Shown: positions 27,758 to 37,467 of the stretch, piece after piece | Numbering within the stretch: the first letter of the stretch is position 1 | Layout of the letters: every line of letters starts with the position of its first letter | Assembly: GCA_048058975.1 (NCBI GenBank) | Contig: JBLLNP010000011.1 | Coordinates: 1-64,000, forward strand | Length of the DNA: 64,000 bases | Direction: 5' to 3' | From: RHLJ01 sp048058975 | GTDB taxonomy: Bacteria > Bacteroidota > Rhodothermia > Balneolales > Balneolaceae | Program-made: the position numbers and the translations under genes | The notes under the pieces: model-generated | The model's input: the letters and a program-made list of their open reading frames with translations, nothing else | Told to the model about the DNA's origin: nothing | Database searches by the model: none

Positions 27758-29761
27758 TTAGTTGGTTCCAGCCGTTGGATCTTCTCCAACTCTTACCGCC
27801 CAGATTCCTGAGTTCCAGTCTGAGAGATAAATTAACCCTTTATAAGGCATTGGTCCCCAGGTGAAAGGAGCATTGGGAATAGCTGCATTTTTATCTGTAG
27901 GAAGAAACATGCCGATCTCACGACCTTGTTGGTAAAGATCACCCATCAGTTCTCCTGAGATATCTACGATTCTCAAACCACCATTGTAAAATGCGGCGTA
28001 CATTATATCATCCTCAATCCAATAGTTATGAGAACCAGCTTCAGGTACCTGGTATCGTGCTACTTCTTTCGGGTTTTCCCAACCATCAAATTTTACGAAG
28101 TGAACCCAACCTGCTGCACGGTTCGGCCCTTGCGTATCTAAGCCATAAGGGAAAGCTTCATCCCCAGCTGCGATATAAAAGTCTCCGGTAGATTTACTTT
28201 TGAACGGGAAGGCCGCATGATTCCATCCACTAGGGTATTTGTAGCTTCCCAGTGGAACAGGATTTTCCGGAGAACCACCTGCACCCGGCATATCGGCGGA
28301 AGTGTTACTTCCAATATCAACGGCAACTACTCCATCTCCCCAGTTAGAGGAATAAGCAATTCCATCCTGAATCCAAACATCATGAATAGCATGACCTGGA
28401 GTGTCAAGCTCGAACTGGCTTACAGTTCTTGGGTTTCTTGGATCTTCGATATTAATGATGTCGTATTTACGGCCATTATTTACAGCATATACGTGGTTCT
28501 GATAAATAAATGCGTTATGAACACCTCCGGTAAGGTCTTCATTGTACTCAGAAAGAATTTCCACGTTGGAAGGATCAGTTACATCCAGAATAATAATTCC
28601 ATTTTTACGGTTCGAAGCGCCTTCACGGGTGATAACAGCAATGGTTCCGTCTTCAGAAACCTTCACATCGTTCACTGTTCTGGCATCTACCTGTACCGTG
28701 TCGATGGTATGGATATTAGTTGGATCGGTGACATCCCAGAAGAAGGCTTCTCCTCGTGCTCCCCAGGTTCCGGTAACCGCATAATCACGTCCATCAACAC
28801 CTTCCCAAACCCAGAGGTCGGAAGTTTTAACATCGGGAACAATTCCTTTTCCAACTACCTCAATCGGACGTTGTACATTTCTTTTTTCAACCCGGAATGA
28901 AGTTTCTGCTACTGTATTTCCGGATTTAGCCAATACGGTATATTTGCCGGGATGATTGGCAACAAAACGACCATCCTGCTCAATTTGAGCTGAAGCGCCC
29001 TGACCCAGATTGTCATCGGGGCTGGCAATAAAGGAATAGTTAATCGGGGCATCAGGTACTTCCAGATTTTTGTCGTCCAGCGCAATTCCCGAAAAGCGAA
29101 TAACATCTCCCGTTCGTACAGCTTTGTCTTCATAATTGTGAGAAAGTGAAACAGACTCGGTGGGGTTGTCACTTACTCTTATTCTCCATTCAGCAGTAAC
29201 TCCTTCAGCAGATGCGGTCAGGGTGGTGTTTCCCTTCTTTAAAACTTTCAGGTCATTGAATTGATTTATTGAAATAACATCTTCTTTCGAGCTGGTTACT
29301 ACTACTTCTACGTTATCTCTTATAGCACCTGATGCATCCTTTACTATAAAATGAAGCGGAAAAAAGGTCTCTGTATATACATTATTTGGTGTGTCTATAA
29401 ATTCAATAGAGGTAACAGGGGGGTATTCTATTACAACAGGTAAATCGCTTCGAACTCTGTTTTGGCCAAGTGTGATAGCAATTACTGAATAAGAGCCCGG
29501 CTTAATCGCTTTGATTTCACCATCCTGGCTAACAATTAGAGATCTTCTACTGCCAGAGAAAAAACGTACGGTGTCAGGTAGAACATTTCCATCTGCATCC
29601 ACTACTTTGGCTGTTAATTTAACCTCTTCGTTCAGTTTAAGAGTCAACTTCTCTACATCAAAGACAATGCGTTTTTCCTGAGCTGTTAAAGTAGTTGATG
29701 CCACTAGGGCAATAAGCATGAAAAACAGGGAGTGTAATCCGATTTTTTTGAAAGAGTTCAT
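27758..29761 (-). CDS. Secreted Ig-like and LVIVD-repeat protein
   Basis: 667 residues from the ATG at 29759-29761. The upstream in-frame Met at 29836 would put 25 residues before an otherwise perfect signal peptide (MNSFKKIGLHSLFFMLIALV, cleavage near TAQ). Residues about 30-300 carry three Ig-like/BIG2-type domains (VDADGNVLPDTVRF, VVVTSSKEDVISI, GKYTVLAKSGNTVAET). Residues about 315-660 carry LVIVD-type propeller repeats (GIIILDVTDPSNVEILSEY, YDIINIEDPRNPRTVSQFEL). It is probably exported and may act in adhesion or as a scaffold. It is translated just before the His/Met-rich propeller. Confidence 0.83.
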   Translation of the reverse strand: MNSFKKIGLHSLFFMLIALVASTTLTAQEKRIVFDVEKLTLKLNEEVKLTAKVVDADGNVLPDTVRFFSGSRRSLIVSQDGEIKAIKPGSYSVIAITLGQNRVRSDLPVVIEYPPVTSIEFIDTPNNVYTETFFPLHFIVKDASGAIRDNVEVVVTSSKEDVISINQFNDLKVLKKGNTTLTASAEGVTAEWRIRVSDNPTESVSLSHNYEDKAVRTGDVIRFSGIALDDKNLEVPDAPINYSFIASPDDNLGQGASAQIEQDGRFVANHPGKYTVLAKSGNTVAETSFRVEKRNVQRPIEVVGKGIVPDVKTSDLWVWEGVDGRDYAVTGTWGARGEAFFWDVTDPTNIHTIDTVQVDARTVNDVKVSEDGTIAVITREGASNRKNGIIILDVTDPSNVEILSEYNEDLTGGVHNAFIYQNHVYAVNNGRKYDIINIEDPRNPRTVSQFELDTPGHAIHDVWIQDGIAYSSNWGDGVVAVDIGSNTSADMPGAGGSPENPVPLGSYKYPSGWNHAAFPFKSKSTGDFYIAAGDEAFPYGLDTQGPNRAAGWVHFVKFDGWENPKEVARYQVPEAGSHNYWIEDDIMYAAFYNGGLRIVDISGELMGDLYQQGREIGMFLPTDKNAAIPNAPFTWGPMPYKGLIYLSDWNSGIWAVRVGEDPTAGTN

Positions 29762-29924
29762 ATAGGTGTTTTGAATGATTGTGTATTGCTTCAGTTCCCG
29801 GTCTGAAAACCCGAATTTGAAATGCTGATTAAACATTTTCTAAGCAGTAAAGAATAAATCAAAAAAAAAGGAGAAATAATATTTTCGGCTTTCGATTTTA
29901 CGCTTATTTAAAAATGATTTTACG

Positions 29925-29932
29925 TAAATTTG
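29925..29932 (+). promoter_or_regulatory. gcvP: Possible Bacteroidetes-type -7 box before gcvP
   Basis: TAAATTTG fits the TAnnTTTG consensus used by Bacteroidetes sigma-A promoters, 95 nt before the gcvP start. I see no convincing TTTG at -33. The leader also holds a 10-bp inverted repeat with one G-T pair (29929-29938 with 29996-30005). No glycine riboswitch is recognisable. Confidence 0.3.
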
Positions 29933-30026
29933 CTAGCCTTCCCGGAACTTAAGGAATCAGCATTTGTTGAGTAGGCAAATTGGATTTAAAAACTAGGTTA
30001 GCAAACTAAATCAGAACTATTTCCTA

Positions 30027-32921
30027 ATGAGTATCAACTTTAGCAAAGAACTTTTCGCAGCACGTCATAACGGATCAGATATACAGGCAATACAGCAAAT
30101 GCTGGATACGATTAAAGCGGAAAACATAGACCAGTTAATAGACGAAACCATTCCCGAAGAAATCCGGCTTGAAAGACCTCTGAAGCTGCCTGCGGCGCTT
30201 AGTGAAGTGGATTTTCTGGAAGAATTCAAAGTCTTAGCGTCCAAAAACAAAATCTACAAGTCTTTTATCGGAATGGGATATTATGATACACATGTCCCGA
30301 ATGTGATTAAGAGAAATATTCTTGAAAATCCGGCGTGGTACACTGCTTACACTCCCTATCAGGCAGAGATTGCACAAGGAAGGTTAGAAGCTTTGATTAA
30401 TTTTCAGACGATGGTTAGTGATTTGACCGGTATGGAAATCGCGAATGCCTCGCTACTGGATGAAGGTACTGCGGCTGCTGAAGCAATGAGTATGTTGCTG
30501 GGGCAACGTAAAGGCGCAAAACGCAAAGAAGCGAATCAGTTTTTTGTGAGTGATTTGTGCCATCCTCAAACTATTGATGTACTCCAAACCCGTGCTGAAC
30601 CTATCGGCGTGGAAATTATAGTTGGAAATCATAAAGAACTGGATGTAACGAACCCGAAACTGTATGGTTTCTTACTTCAATATCCTGCAACCGATGGATC
30701 TGTGGAGGATTATTCGAGCCTGATTGTGGCAGCACAGGAGAATCAGGTACACGCTGTGGTTGCGGCTGATTTATTAAGCCTTACCTTGTTAACTCCTCCC
30801 GGAGAAATGGGTGCTGATGTAGTGGTTGGGACTACTCAACGTTTCGGAGTACCAATGGGCTATGGCGGCCCACATGCCGCGTATTTTGCAACGAAAGAAG
30901 AATTTAAACGCCAGATTCCGGGAAGAATCATTGGGGTTACTCAGGATGCAGAAGGTAAAGCTGCTTATAGAATGGCTCTGCAAACCAGAGAGCAGCATAT
31001 TCGCAGGGAGAAAGCGACTTCTAATATTTGTACGGCTCAGGTTCTTTTAGCTGTGATGGCGGGAATGTATGGAGTGTATCATGGTCCGGCCGGATTGAAG
31101 AAAATTGCCTCTAAAATTCACGGTTTAACAAAATTGACCAAAGCTGGTCTTGAAGCTCTGGGACTTGAAGTTGAAACCAAAACCTTTTTCGATACAATCA
31201 CAGTAAAAGCGAATGAGAAAAAAGTTCGTGCGATCGCAGAATCCAAAAAAGTAAATTTCAGGTATTTTGGTGAAGGTCGTGTTGCGATTGCTTTTGATGA
31301 AGCTAAAGAACTGGAAGATGTCCGTCTGGTACTTTCTATTTTTGCAGAAGCGGAAGGCAGAACATCAAACTTTGATGTAACAGCTCACGCGGAAAATGTA
31401 AAGGTAGCTCTACCAACTGAACTTAACCGGAATTCAGAGTACATGGATCATCCGGTATTTCACCTATACCAAACCGAGCACGAAATGCTCCGGTATATGA
31501 AGCAGTTGGAGAACAAAGATCTTTCGTTGGTGCATTCTATGATCTCTTTGGGCTCGTGTACCATGAAGTTGAATGCAACCGCTGAAATGATACCGGTTAC
31601 CTGGCCGGAATTCGGTCAGATTCACCCATTCGTGCCAAAAGATCAGGCAGAAGGATATACTCAGCTTTTCGACGAATTAAACGAATGGCTATGCGAAATT
31701 ACCGGATTTGATGCTATTTCTCTTCAACCTAATTCCGGTGCTCAGGGTGAGTACGCCGGGTTAATGACCATCCGCGCATACCATAAAAGTCGCGGAGAAG
31801 GCCACCGAAATATAGCCTTGATTCCTGCTTCTGCCCATGGCACAAATCCAGCGAGCGCAGTTATGGCAGGAATGGAAGTAGTTGTTGTGGCAACCGATGC
31901 TTATGGAAATATTTCTTTAGAAGATTTAGATGAAAAAGCGAAAAAATACAGCGACCGACTTGCTGCTCTGATGATTACCTATCCTTCAACCCACGGCGTA
32001 TTCGAGCATAAAGTGAAGGAATTTTGTGAGATCATTCATTCCCATGGCGGACAGGTGTATATGGATGGAGCCAATATGAATGCTCAGGTTGGATTAACCA
32101 GTCCGGGAGAGATTGGAGCGGACGTTTGTCACCTGAACCTTCACAAAACATTTTGTATTCCGCATGGCGGTGGTGGACCAGGAATGGGACCGATTGGTGT
32201 AGCTAAACATCTCACGCCATTTTTGTCAGGTCATGCAGTTGTTGAAACCGGAGGAGAACAAGGTATCTCAGCGGTTTCTGCAGCACCTTATGGCAGCGCA
32301 AGCATTCTTACTATTTCTTATGCCTACATTCGAATGATGGGTGCCGAAGGATTAACCGATGCTACCCGACATGCCATTCTGAATGCGAACTACATTAAAG
32401 ATCGGTTAAAAGATCACTATCCGATTCTTTATACCGGCAAAACAGGGCGATCCGCACATGAGTTTATCGCAGACTTGCGCCCCTTCAAACAAAGTGCAGG
32501 TATTGAAGCGGTTGATGTAGCAAAACGACTGATGGACTATGGATTCCACGCCCCAACCATGAGTTTCCCGGTTGCCGGAACTTTGATGATTGAACCTACA
32601 GAAAGTGAAAGTAAGGAAGAGCTTGATCGTTTTTGTGAAGCTATGATTGGAATTCGCAATGAAATCCGTGAGATCGAAGAGGGCAAAGCTGATAAAGAAA
32701 GCAATGTGCTGAAACATGCTCCGCATACGATGCGTGTGGTTATGGATGAAAACTGGAACCGGCCGTATTCAAGGGAAAAAGGAGTCTTCCCGATCGAAGC
32801 ACTTCGTTACAACAAATTCTGGCCGAGTGTATCTCGCGTTGATGATGCCTACGGAGACAGAAATCTCATTTGCTCGTGCATTCCTATTGATGCCTACGCG
32901 ATTGAAGAGGTTGAAAGCTAG
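30027..32921 (+). CDS. gcvP: Glycine dehydrogenase (decarboxylating), P-protein of the glycine cleavage system
   Basis: 964 residues: the full-length fused form with both N- and C-terminal halves. The PLP lysine is Lys707 in LNLHKTFCIPHGGGGPGMGP. The early YTPYQAEIAQGRLEALINFQ and late SLGSCTMKLNATAEM motifs are diagnostic. It decarboxylates glycine and passes the aminomethyl group to lipoylated H-protein. gcvH and gcvT are not in this window, so the system is dispersed. Confidence 0.97.
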   Translation: MSINFSKELFAARHNGSDIQAIQQMLDTIKAENIDQLIDETIPEEIRLERPLKLPAALSEVDFLEEFKVLASKNKIYKSFIGMGYYDTHVPNVIKRNILENPAWYTAYTPYQAEIAQGRLEALINFQTMVSDLTGMEIANASLLDEGTAAAEAMSMLLGQRKGAKRKEANQFFVSDLCHPQTIDVLQTRAEPIGVEIIVGNHKELDVTNPKLYGFLLQYPATDGSVEDYSSLIVAAQENQVHAVVAADLLSLTLLTPPGEMGADVVVGTTQRFGVPMGYGGPHAAYFATKEEFKRQIPGRIIGVTQDAEGKAAYRMALQTREQHIRREKATSNICTAQVLLAVMAGMYGVYHGPAGLKKIASKIHGLTKLTKAGLEALGLEVETKTFFDTITVKANEKKVRAIAESKKVNFRYFGEGRVAIAFDEAKELEDVRLVLSIFAEAEGRTSNFDVTAHAENVKVALPTELNRNSEYMDHPVFHLYQTEHEMLRYMKQLENKDLSLVHSMISLGSCTMKLNATAEMIPVTWPEFGQIHPFVPKDQAEGYTQLFDELNEWLCEITGFDAISLQPNSGAQGEYAGLMTIRAYHKSRGEGHRNIALIPASAHGTNPASAVMAGMEVVVVATDAYGNISLEDLDEKAKKYSDRLAALMITYPSTHGVFEHKVKEFCEIIHSHGGQVYMDGANMNAQVGLTSPGEIGADVCHLNLHKTFCIPHGGGGPGMGPIGVAKHLTPFLSGHAVVETGGEQGISAVSAAPYGSASILTISYAYIRMMGAEGLTDATRHAILNANYIKDRLKDHYPILYTGKTGRSAHEFIADLRPFKQSAGIEAVDVAKRLMDYGFHAPTMSFPVAGTLMIEPTESESKEELDRFCEAMIGIRNEIREIEEGKADKESNVLKHAPHTMRVVMDENWNRPYSREKGVFPIEALRYNKFWPSVSRVDDAYGDRNLICSCIPIDAYAIEEVES

Positions 32922-32928
32922 TAGTCTG

Positions 32929-33339
32929 TCAGACATTAAAATTCCCATACTGAATTGCTTTAAGAACATGCCTTATTTTGCGTTGAATCTGATTGGCTAC
33001 CAGAATTAAGTCATCACATTCTGCTGGTTTCATGGCCGGGATAGGATCGATTCCGGTCACTTCTACTTCCCCTTTTTCTGTTTCCTGAACAACAAAACTT
33101 GAAGGTAAAAATAGTCCTGCTTTATCGTGAGCATGTAACGCCCTATAGGTATAAGTTGGGTTGTATGCATTTATAATGGAATATTTTCTAAATGATACAC
33201 CTAGCATGGTACTAAAGGTTTCTTTTATATTTATATCGGTGATCACATTAAAACCTTCTTTGCGGAGTTCTTCTTCCAAAAACTGGACTACATCTTCAAA
33301 AGACAATCCGCTCACCGTAACATCAAAGTAGTTACTCAT
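32929..33339 (-). CDS. DUF302 family protein
   Basis: 136 residues, cytosolic. The pattern FEDVVQFLEEELRKEGFNVI near the N-terminus and the C-terminal DLILVANQIQRKIRHVL fit the DUF302 fold, a small alpha/beta domain of unknown function. It is convergent with gcvP (7-nt gap) and monocistronic. Confidence 0.82.
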   Translation of the reverse strand: MSNYFDVTVSGLSFEDVVQFLEEELRKEGFNVITDINIKETFSTMLGVSFRKYSIINAYNPTYTYRALHAHDKAGLFLPSSFVVQETEKGEVEVTGIDPIPAMKPAECDDLILVANQIQRKIRHVLKAIQYGNFNV

Positions 33340-33518
33340 AGCGACTCCTGCTTTTGTTGAGGTTATATTATAGCGTTAGCAAAAATTGTGAAGTGGTGAT
33401 GAAGAACCTGGAATTAATTCAACCAATAGAAGTTAAGTTCAAAGTAATTTATTGGGTGTGATGAATAGAAGGCTCTTTTGTATATTAAACGCTTTCGAAT
33501 CCTAAACTAAAGGCAAAT

Positions 33519-34817
33519 ATGAAGAACCTTCTCTGTTTTGTTTCTGCGATACTTTTTTTCACAGTGTACAGCGTTGCTCAAATCTCTGAAGTAGAGCAAA
33601 AAATGATTAACCATATTGATGCAACCAACGAGCAAGCCCTGGAGCTTCTCATCGAAAGTATCAACATCAACAGTGGAACGATGAACTTTGAAGGCGTGAA
33701 AGCTACTGCGGAACATTTAATGCCTCACTTTGAAGCGTTGGGATTTAAAACCTGGTTCGAAGATGGAGCTGCATGGAATCGTGCCGGACATTTGATCGCA
33801 GAACATCTGGGTAGTGAAGACGCACCAAAGATTATGTTAATTGGTCATCTTGATACCGTTTTTGAACTGGATAGCCCCTTCCAAAAATTTGAAATGGTGA
33901 ATGATACCACAGCCAAAGGTCCGGGTATTGCCGATATGAAAGGCGGGAATATTATTATGCTTCAAGCTTTGCGTGCCTTAAAAGAAGCCGGAGAGCTGGA
34001 TGATATGAACATCAAAATAGTGATTACAGGAGATGAAGAGTTGAGTGGACGACCTCTGGATTTATCCAAAAAAGCATTAATCGATGCCGCTAAATGGGCG
34101 GATATTTCCATCGGCTTCGAAAACGGTGATGGAAGTCCCAAAACAGCGAATGTGTCCAGAAGAGGCTCTATTGGTTGGGAATTGACAGTAAAAGGAACAC
34201 GGGCACACTCATCACAAGTATTCAGAGAAGATATTGGTGCCGGAGCTATTTACGAGGCTTCCAGAATTCTGCTCACTTTTTATGAAGAATTACGAAGCGA
34301 AGAATTCCTGACATTCAACCCCGGAAGAATCATCGGGGGCACTACGGTAAATCAAGACAAAGGCTCCAGTAGCGGGACTGTATTTGGAAAAACCAACGTG
34401 GTTGCAGAAACCGCGATTGTGGCTGGTGACCTAAGAGCACTTTCACCTGAGCAGGAAGAGAGGGTAAAAGAAAAAATGAGAGAAATTGTGAGTCGCCATC
34501 TGCCCGGTACATCAGCTACCATTGAGTTTGATGAAGGTTATCCACCTATGGCACCTACCGAAGGAAACCATAAGTTACTCGAACTATACAGTAAAGCGAG
34601 CCAGGATTTAGGTTTTGGTGAAGTGGTTGCTGTAAATCCACTTCGTGCCGGCGCAGCGGATGTCTCTTTCACTGCCAATCATGTAGAAATGGCTATTGAC
34701 GCACTTGGAATGAGTGGAACAGATGGTCATACGGTGAATGAATTAGGCTATCTGAATCAGTTTCCAAGGCAAGCAAAAAGGGCGGTGATTTTACTCTATC
34801 GATTACAAAATCAATAG
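33519..34817 (+). CDS. Secreted M20-family metallopeptidase (carboxypeptidase G2-like)
   Basis: 432 residues with a signal peptide (cleavage near VAQ, 21). Di-zinc site motifs are present: IGHLDTVFE (first His and Asp), GIADMKGG (bridging Asp), GDEELSGR (catalytic and ligand Glu), GTDGHTVNE (late His). It should cleave C-terminal residues, often glutamate, from small peptides or conjugates. It precedes another exported peptidase (S9, 34939), suggesting peptide scavenging. Confidence 0.9.
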   Translation: MKNLLCFVSAILFFTVYSVAQISEVEQKMINHIDATNEQALELLIESININSGTMNFEGVKATAEHLMPHFEALGFKTWFEDGAAWNRAGHLIAEHLGSEDAPKIMLIGHLDTVFELDSPFQKFEMVNDTTAKGPGIADMKGGNIIMLQALRALKEAGELDDMNIKIVITGDEELSGRPLDLSKKALIDAAKWADISIGFENGDGSPKTANVSRRGSIGWELTVKGTRAHSSQVFREDIGAGAIYEASRILLTFYEELRSEEFLTFNPGRIIGGTTVNQDKGSSSGTVFGKTNVVAETAIVAGDLRALSPEQEERVKEKMREIVSRHLPGTSATIEFDEGYPPMAPTEGNHKLLELYSKASQDLGFGEVVAVNPLRAGAADVSFTANHVEMAIDALGMSGTDGHTVNELGYLNQFPRQAKRAVILLYRLQNQ

Positions 34818-34892
34818 ATAGAAGTATTCTTTAGTTGCATTGTTTTTTTTGGAATACAAGCTTTTACTAAATACTACTTGCTCCTTCCAATA

Positions 34893-34936
34893 TTAGTGAA
34901 TTTATTAGGATTCAAATCCTAACTACAATTCACTAA
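34893..34936. promoter_or_regulatory. Nested inverted repeat just before the S9 peptidase start
   Basis: Outer arms TTAGTGAATT (34893-34902) and AATTCACTAA (34927-34936) enclose inner arms TTAGGATT (34905-34912) and AATCCTAA (34915-34922). The structure ends 2 nt before the ATG. It could be a cruciform operator or an mRNA stem-loop covering the initiation region; no T-run follows, so it is not a terminator. Confidence 0.7.
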
Positions 34937-34938
34937 CC

Positions 34939-37386
34939 ATGAAGAACAAACTTCCTCTGTTTATCATCATAATAGCCCTTTTCTTTACCGCAGATAGTTT
35001 TGGGCAATATGGTTATATGGAGCCTTCTCAGGCCATGACTAACTTGGTAGATAACGATGCCACACCCTTTGTAACAATTGCTCCAAATGGAGAAATCATG
35101 GCTTTGCTTCATCGACCGGGAAGACCATCAATCGAAGAGGTTTCTCAGCCAGAACTCAGATTAGCTGGAATAAGGATTAATCCCAGAGTTACCGGGCCTT
35201 CTCGTACAACTACATTAAATGGTATCACTATTCGTGATTTAGCAAGTGGGAAAGATGTAGCCATTTCCGGACTCCCGGAAAACCCTAAAATTACCGATGC
35301 ATCGTGGTCGCCTGATAGTAAGTATTTAGCGTTTTTGATTATTCGAAGTAACAAAATTGAATTATGGAAAGCTGAAGCAAAAAATGGAAAGGCGTCCAGG
35401 ATGTCTGACATTGAAGTGAATGATACCTATGGAACCTCGATGGCATGGAGCAGAGATTCTAAGTCAATCATAGCTCAGATTGTACCAAAAGATCGAGGTT
35501 CAGCTCCGGAAGAGAGCCTTGTTCCAACAGGGCCTACCATCGAAGAAAGCACGGGAAGTGCGGCTCCAGCCCGAACGTACCAGGACTTGCTTCAGAACAA
35601 GCACGATGAAGATCTGTTCGACTACTACTTTACTTCGACTATTGCCGAGGTAAAATTGAATGGAAAGGTAACTGAGCTTACAGAACCGGGGATTTATACA
35701 AGCATCCAGATAAGTCCTGACAATAAGTATATCCTGGTTACAGAAATTAAGAAGCCATATTCATATCGTGTTCCGGCTTCTCGCTTTCCAAACGAAACCA
35801 GAGTATTAGACCGCAAGGGTGATTTGGTATCTATGGTAGCCGATCTGCCGCTTCGTGATCAAATTCCTATTGGTTTTTCCTCAACATATGAAGGTCCACG
35901 CTCTTTAAACTGGAGAGCAGATCAACCAGCCACCTTAGTATGGGTAGAAGCCTTAGATGGTGGAGATCAGCGCAAAGAAGCCGAGAAAAGAGATAGAATA
36001 TTTATGCAGGAAGTACCATTCAAAGGAGACCCAACTACATTGATCGATTTAGAATTCAGGTATGCAGGAATATCCTGGAGCGAAGAAGGTTTCGCACTAG
36101 CTAATGAATACTGGAGAAGTACACGGCAAGGCAGAACCTGGATGGTTGATCCCGCTAACGAAGAAATCGAACTGATTTTTGACAGAAATACAGAAGACAG
36201 ATATACAGACCCCGGATCTCCTGAATTCAAACGCTCTGAATATGGCACGTATGTTCTTCATACCATCGACGGAGGTTCTAAGGTGCTCATGAGTGGTCAG
36301 GGATATTCACCGGAAGGAAATCAGCCATTCCTGAATTCTTTCGATATAAAATCAGGTGATGCAGAAGAACTATGGCGTTCTGAGGCTCCTTATTATGAAT
36401 ATTTGGTTGCAGTTTTGGATGAAAACGGTTCTGAAATTATTACCCGAAGGGAATCAGTTACCGAGCAACCAAACTATTTCATGAGGGATGTATCAGCGAA
36501 TGAAATGAAGCAAATTACGTTCTTTGAACATCCAACACCTGATTTAAAAGATGTGAAAAAGGAGTTTATTACCTACGAGCGGGAAGATGGAGTGAATCTT
36601 TCAGCTACCGTATTTCTTCCACCGGGATATGACAAAGAACGTGATGGTAAATTACCAACGTTGGTTTGGGCGTATCCTCGCGAGTTCAAAAGCGCGGATG
36701 CAGCCAGTCAGGTAACCACATCTCCATACCGTTTTACAAGTATCGGCTATTGGGGGCCTCATTTTATGTTGACGGAAGGTTATGCCGTTGTAGAAGGCGC
36801 GGCAATGCCAATTATTGGTGAGGGTGATGAGCAACCCAATGATACATTTGTAGAACAATTAGTGGCAAACGGCAAAGCTATCGTGGATGAAATTGACAGA
36901 ATGGGAGTAGGCGATCCGGAACGAGTAGGAATAGGTGGTCATAGTTATGGAGCTTTTATGACAGCCAACCTGCTGGCTCATTCCGATATTTTCAGAGCGG
37001 GAATTGCCCGAAGTGGAGCATACAATCGTTCTTTAACGCCATTCGGTTTTCAGGCCGAGCCAAGGACGTTCTGGGAAGCTCCTGAAATTTATTTTGAAAT
37101 GTCCCCATTTATGAATGCGGACAAGATCAACGAGCCACTTCTTTTAATTCATGGTGAAGTGGATAATAATTCAGGAACATTTCCGATTCAAAGCCAACGG
37201 ATGTATGGTGCTGTGAGCGGATTAGGCGGAACTGTGAAGCTGGTGATGCTTCCGCACGAAAGTCATGGTTATGTTGCCCGTGAATCATTACTACACATGT
37301 TATATGAGCAAACGGAATGGATGAATACCTATGTACGTGACGCTAAACCCAGAGAACTGGAAAGAGTTGCTCCGGTAGTTGATTAA
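34939..37386 (+). CDS. Secreted S9-family prolyl-oligopeptidase/glutamyl-endopeptidase-like peptidase
   Basis: 815 residues with a signal peptide (cleavage near SFGQ). An N-terminal propeller domain (about 30-540) precedes an alpha/beta-hydrolase domain with the triad Ser669 (GGHSYGAF), Asp742 (HGEVDNNSG) and His776 (HESHGY). The early SQPELRLAGIRINP resembles plant chloroplast glutamyl endopeptidase-type S9 enzymes. It probably degrades oligopeptides outside the cytosol. It is a single gene followed by a strong terminator. Confidence 0.92.
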   Translation: MKNKLPLFIIIIALFFTADSFGQYGYMEPSQAMTNLVDNDATPFVTIAPNGEIMALLHRPGRPSIEEVSQPELRLAGIRINPRVTGPSRTTTLNGITIRDLASGKDVAISGLPENPKITDASWSPDSKYLAFLIIRSNKIELWKAEAKNGKASRMSDIEVNDTYGTSMAWSRDSKSIIAQIVPKDRGSAPEESLVPTGPTIEESTGSAAPARTYQDLLQNKHDEDLFDYYFTSTIAEVKLNGKVTELTEPGIYTSIQISPDNKYILVTEIKKPYSYRVPASRFPNETRVLDRKGDLVSMVADLPLRDQIPIGFSSTYEGPRSLNWRADQPATLVWVEALDGGDQRKEAEKRDRIFMQEVPFKGDPTTLIDLEFRYAGISWSEEGFALANEYWRSTRQGRTWMVDPANEEIELIFDRNTEDRYTDPGSPEFKRSEYGTYVLHTIDGGSKVLMSGQGYSPEGNQPFLNSFDIKSGDAEELWRSEAPYYEYLVAVLDENGSEIITRRESVTEQPNYFMRDVSANEMKQITFFEHPTPDLKDVKKEFITYEREDGVNLSATVFLPPGYDKERDGKLPTLVWAYPREFKSADAASQVTTSPYRFTSIGYWGPHFMLTEGYAVVEGAAMPIIGEGDEQPNDTFVEQLVANGKAIVDEIDRMGVGDPERVGIGGHSYGAFMTANLLAHSDIFRAGIARSGAYNRSLTPFGFQAEPRTFWEAPEIYFEMSPFMNADKINEPLLLIHGEVDNNSGTFPIQSQRMYGAVSGLGGTVKLVMLPHESHGYVARESLLHMLYEQTEWMNTYVRDAKPRELERVAPVVD

Positions 37387-37392
37387 AACCTA

Positions 37393-37416
37393 AAGCCTTC
37401 TTCGGAAGGCTTTTTT
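37393..37416 (+). terminator. Rho-independent terminator after S9 peptidase
   Basis: AAGCCTTC and GAAGGCTT pair perfectly around a TTCG tetraloop and are followed by T-rich sequence. Confidence 0.92.
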
Positions 37417-37467
37417 ATTGAAATCATGGTAAGTCTTCACTTATTAAAGAGAATCTTATTAAGGTGT

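Noticed and set aside
29837..30026. Glycine riboswitch before gcvP
   Set aside because: I found no tandem aptamer-like conserved core, only a weak inverted repeat.
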